Notes under the pieces: generated by a model
The model's database searches: none
Seen by the model: the letters and a program-made list of their open reading frames with translations, nothing else
Told to the model about the DNA's origin: nothing
Shown here: one piece after another, positions 23,521-34,900 of the stretch
Layout: each line of letters begins with the position of its first letter
How positions within the stretch are numbered: the stretch's first letter is position 1
Source of the DNA: a virus
Length of the DNA: 40,637 nt
Reading direction: 5' to 3' (one strand)
IMG/VR virus record: IMGVR_UViG_3300013006_000061
Location: 1-40,637 of that record
Program-made: the position numbers and the translations under genes

Positions 23521-24543
23521 ATGGGGGGACGAAGAGGAGGAGGAGGGTCGCCACCGCCACCACCCAAGTTGGTGGCACCTAGGAATGTTCCGCTTAACGA
23601 AACTTTTGGTACGTTTCTTGGACAGGAAGCTCAATTCCCCGCTCTATCTTCTTTCGCCACAAACCTAAATAAAGAGTTTAGACGGCAACTAGAAACAGGT
23701 TTGCCCGGAACTTTAGGGGCAACCACTCAGATCAGCTCGCTTGTGAACCAACTGTTACAGGGGGCTGTCCCAGCGGATGTACAGGCTCAAGTGCAACGGC
23801 AGGGCGCTCAGCAGGCTATGGCAACAGGTCTGCCGGCGACGAGTGGGATGGCAAGAAATCTACAGGCTAGGGACTTTGGGCTGACTACGATGGATCTGAT
23901 GCAACAGGGAGCAGCCTATACTCCCGGTTTGGTGGAACTAGCAGATTTCTTATCCCCTCAACAGACAGAGAATTATTTGTTCAGCACGGGATACCTGCGA
24001 GCGGAAGATTTGAACAGGGCTCAGAATGAAGCTAATGTGGCCAACCAAAACGCCATCAACCAGTTCAACTACGACCAAGCAAAATACGTGGCCGATCAAA
24101 GACGTAAAAGTAGCAACGCTGGGATATTCGGCTCGATCGGTGGTCTAGTCGGTGGAATAGCTGGAAGCGTAATCGCTCCTGGAGTTGGGACAGCAATCGG
24201 TGGAATGCTTGGGAGCGGTCTTGGCAATTTCGCAGGGGGCGGAGATTTTAACATGGGTGCTGGTCAGTCGGGTATGGCGATGAATCCGCTATCAGCAATC
24301 GGCTCGTCTCTATTCGGGGGTGGATTGTTGGGTGGTGGCGGAGGATCGATGAATCTGGGTGGTGGGGGTGGAGGTTCTGGGCTATCTCCGACAATGTTTA
24401 ACCCAATAGGTCAAGCGTTTACGATGCCAGCAGCCTCATTCGGGGCTCCGCAATATACTGGCAACATGGTTTATGATTACTTGACTCCTTCCTATATGGG
24501 CGGATTCGGGGGGATGGGTTCCGGTGGAGTGAAGAGATTCTAA
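23521..24543 (+). CDS. Gly-rich internal virion (ejection) protein
   Basis: A 340-residue protein. It begins with basic and Gly residues and a Pro run (GGRRGGGGSPPPPPKLV), continues with helical Gln/Ala-rich segments, and then has a Gly-zipper stretch (FGSIGGLVGGIAGSVIAP and GVGTAIGGMLGSGLGNF, about 200-235) and a Gly-rich tail. Gly zippers of this sort are found in proteins that insert into membranes or make channels, as the ejection proteins of podoviruses do when they extend the tail across the envelope. It heads the trio of internal proteins that ends with the giant protein. No catalytic motif is present. Confidence 0.7.
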   Translation: MGGRRGGGGSPPPPPKLVAPRNVPLNETFGTFLGQEAQFPALSSFATNLNKEFRRQLETGLPGTLGATTQISSLVNQLLQGAVPADVQAQVQRQGAQQAMATGLPATSGMARNLQARDFGLTTMDLMQQGAAYTPGLVELADFLSPQQTENYLFSTGYLRAEDLNRAQNEANVANQNAINQFNYDQAKYVADQRRKSSNAGIFGSIGGLVGGIAGSVIAPGVGTAIGGMLGSGLGNFAGGGDFNMGAGQSGMAMNPLSAIGSSLFGGGLLGGGGGSMNLGGGGGGSGLSPTMFNPIGQAFTMPAASFGAPQYTGNMVYDYLTPSYMGGFGGMGSGGVKRF

Positions 24544-24544
24544 T

Positions 24545-25942
24545 ATGACAGAAACATACCCAATCCCGAATCAACTCCAACTCCCGAATATACCACAGTC
24601 CTCGTATACAATTCAGGACGATGGGGCTTTAGCTACAGCCCAAGCTGCGAATTTCATTAGGCAATGGAATGAGGTTACGAATATCGCTAACGCCGATAGA
24701 GCGCAGTCACTTAGGGAAAAACAATTTCAACAGCTAGTCGTTCAGAACGACAGGGACTATGACCTACGGAGGGAGAAGCAAGACCAAGATATGCGGATTG
24801 GGGATCTAAGCTTCGAACTTAGAAAATTCCAATACGATACTGAAAAGAAAAACTTCGCCCAACTAGAGGAAACATGGGCGAAGAAAGACGAGATCATTGG
24901 GGCACTTGAGGCGTTCTCTCCAAATGGCGGAAACGACCAACAATATCCGCAGGCTAGGGTGAGAGTATTTAAGATGTTCGCAAACAACCCGAATTCCTAT
25001 AAAATTGTACAAGGTATTCTTGGACCATACGACGAACAGTACCAAGTTTTTAAAGCCAACAAGTATTCGGAAGACGCGGTCGAGGTACAGGGTGCTTTCG
25101 ACGATGGGCTGCTCGACGGAATAAATGTTGGGGAGACCCGAGCCGTAGACTACTGGAGAAATGCTAAGCTAAATCAGAACGATGACCCAGATGGTTTCGC
25201 TGCTGCTGTCCGACAACTCAGGCGTAAAATCAACGAGATCCGTACCACAGAGGCGGAAGGTAAATTTGCAGCGCAGAGTGTTGCGGAAGGTAATATTGTA
25301 ACACGGGAGATGAAGTTGCCCGATGGTACGACATTGAAGAGTACTGCACCGAGAGTATACTCTAGGACTGGTACTGGTGCTTCTGCTGGGGTTAAGACTT
25401 TTGAAAAGGCAGATGTAGACTTTCTAGACAACCAAATAAAATCTGTAGAAATCCAAATAACAACGAAAGAGGGCGAACTAGAGGGGGCAGAAAGTCAGGT
25501 CGCAAAAGCGGGAATACAAGCTGAGTTGGATGGTTTGAATGCTAAGAAACAATCACTCCAGAAAACAATGGATATGGGTGTCCAGTTGCTCCAGCAAAAG
25601 GCCGCAACTCAACTACCACAAACTACGGGTCAACCACAGGCAACCCCAGCGGGTGGGGCAAAGAAGAGAACCTTACAACCACCTGCTAAGCCACCAATTC
25701 CAGCTACGCCCCCAAGGCCACAGCCTTCGGCTAGCCCCATGAGTTCGACCGCTATCCCAACAACCACCGAGACAGCCGTGATTGGGTACGTTAGCGAAGA
25801 GGGTATGCAATTGACGGAAGCGGAAGCTAGGGCGCAACGAGCCGCTGGAAGACAAGTGTTCCCAATCCGACCTCCCGCAGTTGCCAATCCGTTCGGTGCT
25901 CCGGTCGTTAGCGAGGGAATTAAAGCTTCTATTTCAGGTTGA
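24545..25942 (+). CDS. Internal virion protein candidate (coiled coil)
   Basis: A 465-residue, mostly helical, highly charged protein with no membrane segment. Coiled-coil stretches lie at about 50-115 (REKQFQQLVVQNDRDYDL and onward) and 285-345 (KSVEIQITTKEGELEGAE). A Pro/Ala/Thr-rich disordered linker follows at about 355-410 (PPAKPPIPATPPRPQPS). It starts one base after the stop of the Gly-rich protein and ends 32 bases before the giant gene, so it is probably co-packaged. The style matches podovirus ejection proteins, but there is no diagnostic motif. Confidence 0.65.
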   Translation: MTETYPIPNQLQLPNIPQSSYTIQDDGALATAQAANFIRQWNEVTNIANADRAQSLREKQFQQLVVQNDRDYDLRREKQDQDMRIGDLSFELRKFQYDTEKKNFAQLEETWAKKDEIIGALEAFSPNGGNDQQYPQARVRVFKMFANNPNSYKIVQGILGPYDEQYQVFKANKYSEDAVEVQGAFDDGLLDGINVGETRAVDYWRNAKLNQNDDPDGFAAAVRQLRRKINEIRTTEAEGKFAAQSVAEGNIVTREMKLPDGTTLKSTAPRVYSRTGTGASAGVKTFEKADVDFLDNQIKSVEIQITTKEGELEGAESQVAKAGIQAELDGLNAKKQSLQKTMDMGVQLLQQKAATQLPQTTGQPQATPAGGAKKRTLQPPAKPPIPATPPRPQPSASPMSSTAIPTTTETAVIGYVSEEGMQLTEAEARAQRAAGRQVFPIRPPAVANPFGAPVVSEGIKASISG

Positions 25943-25974
25943 TCTAAGCCATAAATTTTGATACTTAATTGGTT

Positions 25975-28900
25975 ATGGCTGAACTTACCGAGGATGATTT
26001 TTTAGCAGCCTTGGAAGAACAGCAAGCTCTAGCAGAAGGTGTTGGACCCGAGGAAGTTCCAGAACAGCCAGTACCCCAGCAGGCTCAAGCACCAGTTCAA
26101 CAAGAAGAGGAAGCCCCATCTTTTGTTCAATGGGATGAGTATAGGAACCACCCTGGATTTGATAGTTTATCTCCGGCCCAGAAACAAAACCTGTTTGACG
26201 ATTGGCAGAACTACGCCACTCAATACTTGGCTCAGAATGGTGAGCTGGCCACCGAAGAGGATATAAAGTACACCGAGGGTGTCTTCACCGATATCGCCAA
26301 GATTGACAACCTACGTAAGCCTATCTTTAACGCTCCTAATTATGTAGAGCAGTTGGCTCAGCAGGCACAGTCTGGTTTCGGGGCTATGGAAGCAGGCACA
26401 GCCGGATACGCTTCGGCTCTTGGGATGACTGATACTGCGACAGCTTCGGACGTAATCTCTCAGAAGTATCGAGAACAGCGGGATAGATATGTTAATCCCG
26501 AGTTAAAGAAGTTTACGGAAGACCAACTCGGGTTCTTCGGTTCGGCTGGTAGAATTCTCACCAACCCTTTTGATATCGCATTGCCGTTGTTCACCCAGAG
26601 CATGGCGTCAAGTGCTCCAGCTATCGCACTTGGGGCAGGAGCTGGCGCTGCTGGGACTCTCGTGGGTGGGCCGGTCGGTGGTCTCGGGGCAGGTCTTGCT
26701 GTCGGGAGCGCTGCTTCCGGTGTAGTAGATGGCGTAATTACTTTCAACCAAATGGTAATTGAAGAAGTTGGGAAACGCGGGCTTGACCCTGCCAACGCTC
26801 AAGATGTGCAATCAGTTCTCGACGACCCAAAGTTTGTTTCGGATGCGGTTGCGTACTCTGCCGCTCGCGGTGTTGTAATTAGCGCTGCTGAGTTGGCAAC
26901 CTTTGGTGCCGGAAAATACATAGCAGGTGCAGCAAAACTATCCAAAGCTTCTGGCCTAAAGAAGGTCGGGGTTGGTGCCGCGATTACTGGTGTTGAAACC
27001 ATAGGTGAAGGTGTCGGGGAAACAGGAGCACAGATTGCTGCACCTCTTGCGACTGGCAAACCCGTTGAACTACAGCCCGGAGAAATCGCAGCTGAAATGT
27101 TTGTGCAGGCTCCTGGAAGTATTGCTATCGCTGGGTTACAGACAGCACGGGCTCTTGTCGACGCGAACGCTCCTTCGAGTGCTAGTGAGGTTACAAGGGA
27201 AGCGGTTCAAGCTGCGGCTGAAGGTAAATTCGAGAAGGTGTTGGGAGTTCAGCCAAGCGTGGCAACCCCGACCGATGCCCAGAAATACTACGATGGTCTT
27301 TCGATTGCGGATAAAGCCAGAGTATTGGGCATGGCTCCGAACGTCGTGCTTACTCAAGAGCAGGGAACATATTCTTCTTTGAGCGAAGAGGAGAAGACGA
27401 GAGTACAAGTAGACTTTGAGACAGAGACCAAGGCGCAGCAAGGACCGACAGTCGAAGAGGCCGAAGCTAGAGCTCGTGAAGCGTTCCAGCCTACAGAACC
27501 AGCTCCAGTCGTTGCTCAAGAGCCTGTACCCGTAGCTGAGACGCCAGCACCTGCGGAGGAAGTACCAGTTACTGCTGTCGTTCAAGCTCCGTCGCCCACC
27601 CCTCTTGAAATCGTAGAAGCTAAACCAATCGCAGAACAAGAGAGTGCTCCGCTACAGCAAGTAGCCCCAGCGTCAGCTCAGGCTGTCGCAGAAGAAGAGA
27701 TTCAAGCTCCAGCTCCCGTGGTTGAGACACCTGCTCCTGTTCCAGTAGCTGAAGCACCAGCTCCAACTCCTGCGCCTTCAAAGCTTCCGCGTAATCTCGC
27801 AGGGGCTAAACCTCGTTATAAACAGTTTACCTTGAATTTTGCAAATGATATCGACCGAGCACTTTACATTGTAGCTCAAGCGACCAAGAGCGCGAGAGAC
27901 GCCGATTACCTAGACTTTGCAATGAAAGCGACGGGGCTGGACGAATCCCAAGCTCGTGCAGCTGGACGTGCAATTAGGGCGTCAATCAAGGAACAAGCCA
28001 ATACGTCAGACGCAGAAACTTTGGACGTTCCACAATCGGATGTGTCTAAACCGAAGGTCGAAGCTCCTATGGCTGAAACCGCAGCCCCGGTCGAACAAGA
28101 AAAAGGATTTGAATTTAATTTAACGGGGGGAGGCCGGACGTTTGGGGTTATATCAAAAGATGGAAAAACTGCTAGATTGGTGGGGGCCTACGCGGCAAGG
28201 CAAGAAGGCCCGGTTACAACCGTTAGGGGGTCTAAAACAGTTGAGCAAACAATTAATCTCCTAAAAAACCAAGGAGTCAATAATCTTCAGGTCCGCCTGC
28301 AAAGCGAACAAATGAGAAAGGTACTCGCTTCTCTAGTACAAAAGAAAATTCTGGAAAACCCAAGAGACCTTGCTGGGGTTAGTGTTGACCAATACCCGAC
28401 AACTTTTTCTATACCCGCAACCCCAGTAACTCAAAAACTTCCACCTACCAAGAAACAAGTTACAGCTCTTTCTAAGCTGGGGTATTTACCTGCGGACATC
28501 GAAGGGCTAGATAGAACTCAAGCAAAGGATATTGTTACCAAACAAACTCCGAAGACCCCAACAGTTGAAGCACCGAAAGAAACAGCGCCAGAAGTCGCAA
28601 CAGGAGCCCCAGCTCCCGAAGCTCCCGCCGTCCCGCCAGCCCCAGTCAGCGAACCTACCGCTCCCAAAGCGGAGGAGCGACCGGCTGGAGAAGTTGGTGC
28701 ACCTGTGGCACCTCCAGCAGGCCAGCCGACCGCCCCGCAGACCGAACAAGAGAGACTAACTGAGGCGGAGCAAAAGCTCCAAGCAAAGGTTGGAGAGGTA
28801 ATAGCGGAGGCTGACCAGCTCGGAGTCGACGAAGAGTCAGTCAGGGCATGGTTAGGCCCAACACCTAGCGAAGAAAAAGTTTTAAGAACTCGGGCTGTAC

Positions 28901-31900
28901 TTCGGTTGCTCAACTTAGGGTTGGCGGATGTATACAATAACATTCGTAAGGTCGCAGCCAAGACACGGGGGAGGCAAGGAGAGATCACCCAAGAGGGTGG
29001 ACCTAAGATCAAGCGTGTAGTATTCACGACTCGGGAAGAAGGAGCAGGTCTTTTGTCTGATCCTAAGGACATGAATGCCTTGGACGTTATCCAAGTTAAT
29101 CCAGATAGATTGCTTAGCCGGTTGCGGGCTGACGTAACTACTGATGCTGCTGATTTTTTCGTAAAAGTTCTGGAAGAGGAGCTCTTGCATCTTCAACATG
29201 GGTGGGCAGCGTTTGATCTTTTTGCCTCGACCGTACCAAAAGACCAAGTCACACCAGAAAATTTTAAAAATTTCTTTATTCGCCAAAGCGAGGAGATTGA
29301 AAACTCTCTCACTCTTGGTCAGATCCAAGAAGTTGTCGGTAAGTATGCAGGTATCGACACAACGGGTAAGACCAAGGAACAACTCATTCAAGAATTTGCA
29401 CAGATCGCCGGTCGGCGTGGGCGTTTAGCAGAAGAATATCTGCGAACACTCATCCAACGCCGTATGCTCGGCGATATCACAGAGGATAAGGTTCGGAGTC
29501 TGACCCCCAACTCGGTTCTCCGTTCGTTGGGGATGATCAAGAATTGGCTAGGTAAGTTCGTTGGGGAAACAATCCCAAAGAAGTACGCTAACCAGACACC
29601 AGTCGAACGTTATTACACAGCCGTCTCCGATCTTATCTACGGGAACTCATTCGCAAAGATTAGAGAAGCTAGGGACGAACAGGGAACGGCTATTCCCGGT
29701 AAAGAAACTCTATCAGCAAGCACTGACCCAATGGCAGTTCGTAGGAGGTTCGAGCAAACGACCTACCAAAAAGAACTTGTTAAGAAGATCAACGAAGACT
29801 TTGGGCTGGGAAAACCTAGGGACGCCAGAAAAGGTGCGATATGGGCGAAGACAGTCGGCAGACTCATTGGGAAATTCCCAACATTTAAGCCGAACGAGGT
29901 CGAAGCTATTGTAGGGGAAGATATTCCTGACGCTGTTAAATTTTTTGATCCCAGCCAAGGTGCTGTGTTTACCACTTATCTCTATCAAAGGGCTTATAAC
30001 TCGATGTTAGATGCTCGAGACAAACAAAGAAGGACTGGAATCTACGAAGCTGGGCGTGTCGACGTACCGGGATCTGTTGAACGGGCTCGGTTCCAGCCTT
30101 TATCGGAACAAATCAAGAAAGTGGAGAAACCCAAGGACGTAACTGCCGAAGCTACCGCAGAGGAAATTGCTTCAGAGCTTGAGGGTCAAGAAAGCGCAGC
30201 GGAAGAGGCAGCAAATAATATTGTTGCCCGCGATGCTGACGAAGTTGTTCAGAAGTATGCAGAGGTAGCGGGTAAACAAGCCGAGGAAGATCAATCGTTC
30301 GAAGAGATGATGGGTCCAAAAACTATTTCTGGAGAACTTACCGCTCCCGGTTTTAGCCCGTCGCAAGCAGCAGCGAGGAATGATCTATCGAAGGTGTTCG
30401 ATCAACTGTTTTCGACCTTCTCTGAACAGGAGCAGGATGTATTCGACTTTCTATTCCGTGCAAAGGAGATGGAGAATCCCCCGACTCGTCAGGGAATCAT
30501 GGCCAAGTATAACCTTGGGCATAGCCGTCAGTACGATAGGATCGTGGAGAGCGTACGGGAGAAGGTTGCCAATACCCTAGCTGAGAACAATATCTTTTCG
30601 ACTGGTCAGTTGTCGGCTTCGGTTGATCCTTTAGGCTCTCCCGTCATCGGTAAACCCGACAGCAACAGTCTCGTAAGATTATCAAAACTTTATGATGAGT
30701 TCTTTAACTCCCGCGATTTAAAAGATATAATGCAAAATATCGCGGACGAAACAACACCGGTAGAAAAACCCTACAAAGACTTAGCAAAATATATAGTTGA
30801 TAACCCCAGATGGGACTGGATTTTTAAGTCCGGAGAGACAAGTATATCGCCCGCTAATACGATTGCAGAGTACCAGAAGTTATATCCGGGTTCAACAAAG
30901 TTTACTGTAAAAGAAAACAAAAGGCTGGAATCAGAGACCCTCGCGTTTTATCTAGCAAAACCAGATAGAATCTTCCTGAACAAAAACTTATTGATTGCGG
31001 ATTATTTAAGAAACTACGGCTACTCCGCCGACGATACAGAGTCGAAACGTAATTTTAATAATGAGTTAGCTTCCACTTTTCTCCACGAATTTATTCACAA
31101 GGGCACGTTAAGAATAGCTCAGATACACGAAGCGGTTCAAAACGCAATACTGGTTGACGGTGGCTACTCGTATCGGGCCAGAGACAAACGATACTTTTCT
31201 AGAGCTACTCCTAATAGGGGGGACAGTCTTCTTGATGTTTTAAACAAGCCCAGCGTACAGGCAAAACTAACAAAAGGAAAAAATAAAATAGACGAGCTTA
31301 ATAATCTTTTGTCTGACTACGGCCCGTTACAAACATTTTTAGTTTTAGATAAAGTTGAGGATATTAAAAGCCTATACGCACAAGTTCTTTCCCGCGCTAC
31401 CGTGAAAGCCAAACAAGACTTTTCATATGAGCTATCTGATTTTGAGGAATTCATGGCCCAAGCTTTCAATAACCCGAGATTTCAATCCTTTCTTGCTTCA
31501 ATACAAGTTGAAGGTGGACCGACTGCATTTGAAAAGTTAAAAAAGTTTATTAAAGAGTTGTTCGAACTTATTTCGAAAGGAGCACCGGCTATATATACAG
31601 CGAAAGAGTTTGCTGAAGAGTCTATGCTAGCCAAAGTTTTACAAGAAGTGTCTAATTTAATAGAACTTCAACCAGGACAAGCTAGAATCTTAAAGGAAAC
31701 AAAACTGGCCCAATCAGTCGTTTCTCAGTTGTCAGCCTCAGTCGACCCCATGGCCACTCAAGCTCTCAAGCGTAGTTTGCTGAGCGTTCCCGAAGATATA
31801 TCTAGTCTTCTCAAAGTGAGGACTTACTTCCCGTACGAGAACAAGGAACTTCTCCAGAAGGCAAATGATTTCGTGGACGCTAACGCCGGCGAGAATGATA

Positions 31901-34900
31901 TCTTCCAAGCCAAGATTGCTCTCGATCGAGCATCTGAAACTCAAGTCTCCAACCCTCAACGTATCATCACGTTGGCGGTAATAGGGAAGAGGCTGCAGGA
32001 TGCGGTGTACGGCTTGGACCAGCAGATTAAGAAGGGCGGTAATACCCCCGAGCTGAGCGCTTTGCGCGATAAATACTCTAACGATCTTTACGATATCCTT
32101 TCAGTTGCGCAGGACATCCTCTCCGCTAGCGGGCAAGACCTGCAAGCGGGGCGTGTCTTTGCTAACCTATTCACACCGGAACAGATGGTTAATGTGTACA
32201 CGAAGCCAATCAAAGACGCTCAGAAGAAGTTACTTGCGGCGAATGCCGAGATTATAAGACTAAGGGCTCTGATACAGGAATTAAAAAATGAGCTAGCAGC
32301 TAAGGCAGTACGTAAGGGTATAGGAGTTATTGCAACTCCTGGTCCAGAAGATAAGTTCTATGAATTTCTTGCTCTCTTCGGCGACCTCGAACCGAATGAG
32401 CAGGAGAGCTTCCAAGAATATCTAACTCGGATTGGTATTGATTACCCAGCTCTGATGGCAGAGTTGGAAACAAAAATCACAGCTTCAGTTGACCCAACCA
32501 CAAAGGCTAGCCCGCTGCCAAAAGATTTAAGAAACCTAAACGCTAGGGAAGCCATTAGGCAACTTGTGGGTCTAGACAAGAACTTCTTCTCGAAGCTTGT
32601 TAACCTGCGGATAAAGACCGGAGCGGTAGCCACAACGGCAGAAGTTGCGACGGCACAAATAAATAAGGGACGCTCCCAAGTTTCCAGGAAGAGCCGTCCA
32701 ATTGAACTCCAAACGGTGTTCGACTTTTTCAACACAACAGAATCAGAGAAGCCGACATCGGAAGAACCGATCGAGAAAGATTCTCTTCCTCTGATGGTAC
32801 GTCTTGCCAAGTACGCTTCCGATTCAGTTACCGATAGGGTTCTCAAATCTCTAGGCATGGATAAGAAGACAACTCCGAAGGGTCTCTTTGACTCAATGGA
32901 GAGGCAGGTTCGCAAGTACGTGAATGCTCAGTTCCGAGAAGAGATGGATCCCAAGAAGACGGCTATAGAAGATACCCGCACACCGGAGCAGAAGCTCACG
33001 GATCTAGTCGAGAGGATTGGGCTAGCTGAACAAATCTTTAACCAGACCAAGGCAAATCTCCAAGCTAGGCTGGACGAGGACACAAGACTCCGGGCCGCAA
33101 AGGTTGAGGGGCAGATGTCAGATGCCGACAGGACTGCTCTTCAAGCGGCAGTCAATAGAACTTTCGATGTTGGTAAGATTGTGGCTACCGCCAAAGAAGT
33201 AAGGCAGCTTGTTGATTTCAAGGCGGAAGCTCGTAAGCATATCAGCCAACGGGGAGCTACAGTAGGCTCGCTAAGTCGGCTTATCAAAGAGAAGCTACCA
33301 AACTTAAACGACGCCCAAACAAAAGTTTTAGCTGATCTGATCACGGCCAACTACAACAGGCTTGTGAAAGATTCGGGAGCAAGCCAACTCAATAATATTT
33401 TGAAACGGTCACTCACCAAAGCATCGAAGCAACCCAAAAAAGAAATCGATCAGATGCTTGAACTTATGAACATTGGGGCGTTTGACGAAGAAAAATTTTA
33501 TAATGCCATCTCGGAGCGTTTTGATCTCCCTGCTTGGGACGAAGCTGTGGTCGCAGAAATTAAGAAGCGGGGAGAAGCGGTACAACGGTTACCCCAAGGG
33601 TCTGATCAACGGACTGTCGCAGCGCTTCAGCTAAAGGGCTTTATCGCTCAGAACTTGGCAGAGCAAGCTAAGGGTTACGCAAAGGCTGGGTATGTTTTGG
33701 ATGTTATGAGTTCCGTGTGGAAGGCCGGAGTGTTGTCCGGTTTCGGAACGCAGTCTGTCAATTTGTTGTCGACGGGTGGTAATGTTGGACTAGAGCTTTT
33801 AACATCTGCGATTGGGTACGCAGCAGCTTTGAATGTGGATAACAAGATTAGAGCTAATCCTGGAAGATTTATATACGACGTTCTTATGACGTATTGGGAT
33901 AACTTAGGCCGAGTTGCGCCTCAAGAAGCTATGGATGCTTTCGCCACAGGTTTTGGTAGGCTTCGTTCTGAAAACCAGAAACAGCTAACTACGCTAGACT
34001 CTTTCTCTATCGACTCTAATTTACCGAAAGGTGCGAAGGCTACTGCCAAGTGGTCATTAAATAATTATCTTGCGTTATGGAAACTGGTGGGCAGAGCAAT
34101 GGCCGCAGCTGATACGTTTAATGCGAGCATCGCTCACGAAGCTAAGTTGCGGATGCAGATGAGATATCTTTTAATGTCAGAGAAGAACATGAGTCCTAAA
34201 CAGACTAATGAACTTATGAATAATCTTTTCTCGGCTGACAGCGACATGATGAAGGGTATTAGGGAACAAGTCGCGAGGGAAGCAGGGGCTGATCAGTTCG
34301 GAACTCTCGACGGTTTAGAACCTAAGTCTTTGGCTTACCGAGTTCAGAACAGAAAGATTGAAGCAGGTAAACGTAGGCGTATAGCTCAGTTGAGGGAACA
34401 AGCGATCGCCACAGAAGTTGGTGGGGAAGATGCGGATGAAACCATAAAGGGGATTAAAAAGTTTACGGAGGTCGCGACGTTTAATAACGATCCTACGGGG
34501 GGACTTGGTTGGATTGGTGATGCGATCGCGAGGATAGGTAATAGATTTAAACTGGCTGCACCGTTTACTTCTTTTACTAGAACTGTTGCAAACGTTGTGA
34601 ACTCCAGCCTTAACTATACGCCATATGGTTTTGCCCGTATGGCTGGTTTTTCTTTCGGGAATTTAGCTGGGAATATGGGGAGTAAGTACGAGTTTAAATC
34701 CCCAGAGGGAGTGGAGTTTTACAAACTTCAAGCTCAGGCGACAATGGGGACGATAGCACTTTTAGCCTTGGCGTCTTTGTTTTTTAAAGACATGAAAGAC
34801 CCTTGGGACAAAGCGGACTTTGCAGTAACCGGTCTCGGACCGTCGAACAAGAATAAGAGAGATCAATTGAGAGCATCTGGGTGGGCTGAGAATTCTGTGA

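Noticed and set aside
28518-29072. A 184-codon leftward frame opposite the giant gene
   Set aside because: Mirror of a Pro/Ala/Glu-rich linker coding region; Ser/Gly/Ala-rich with no start signal.
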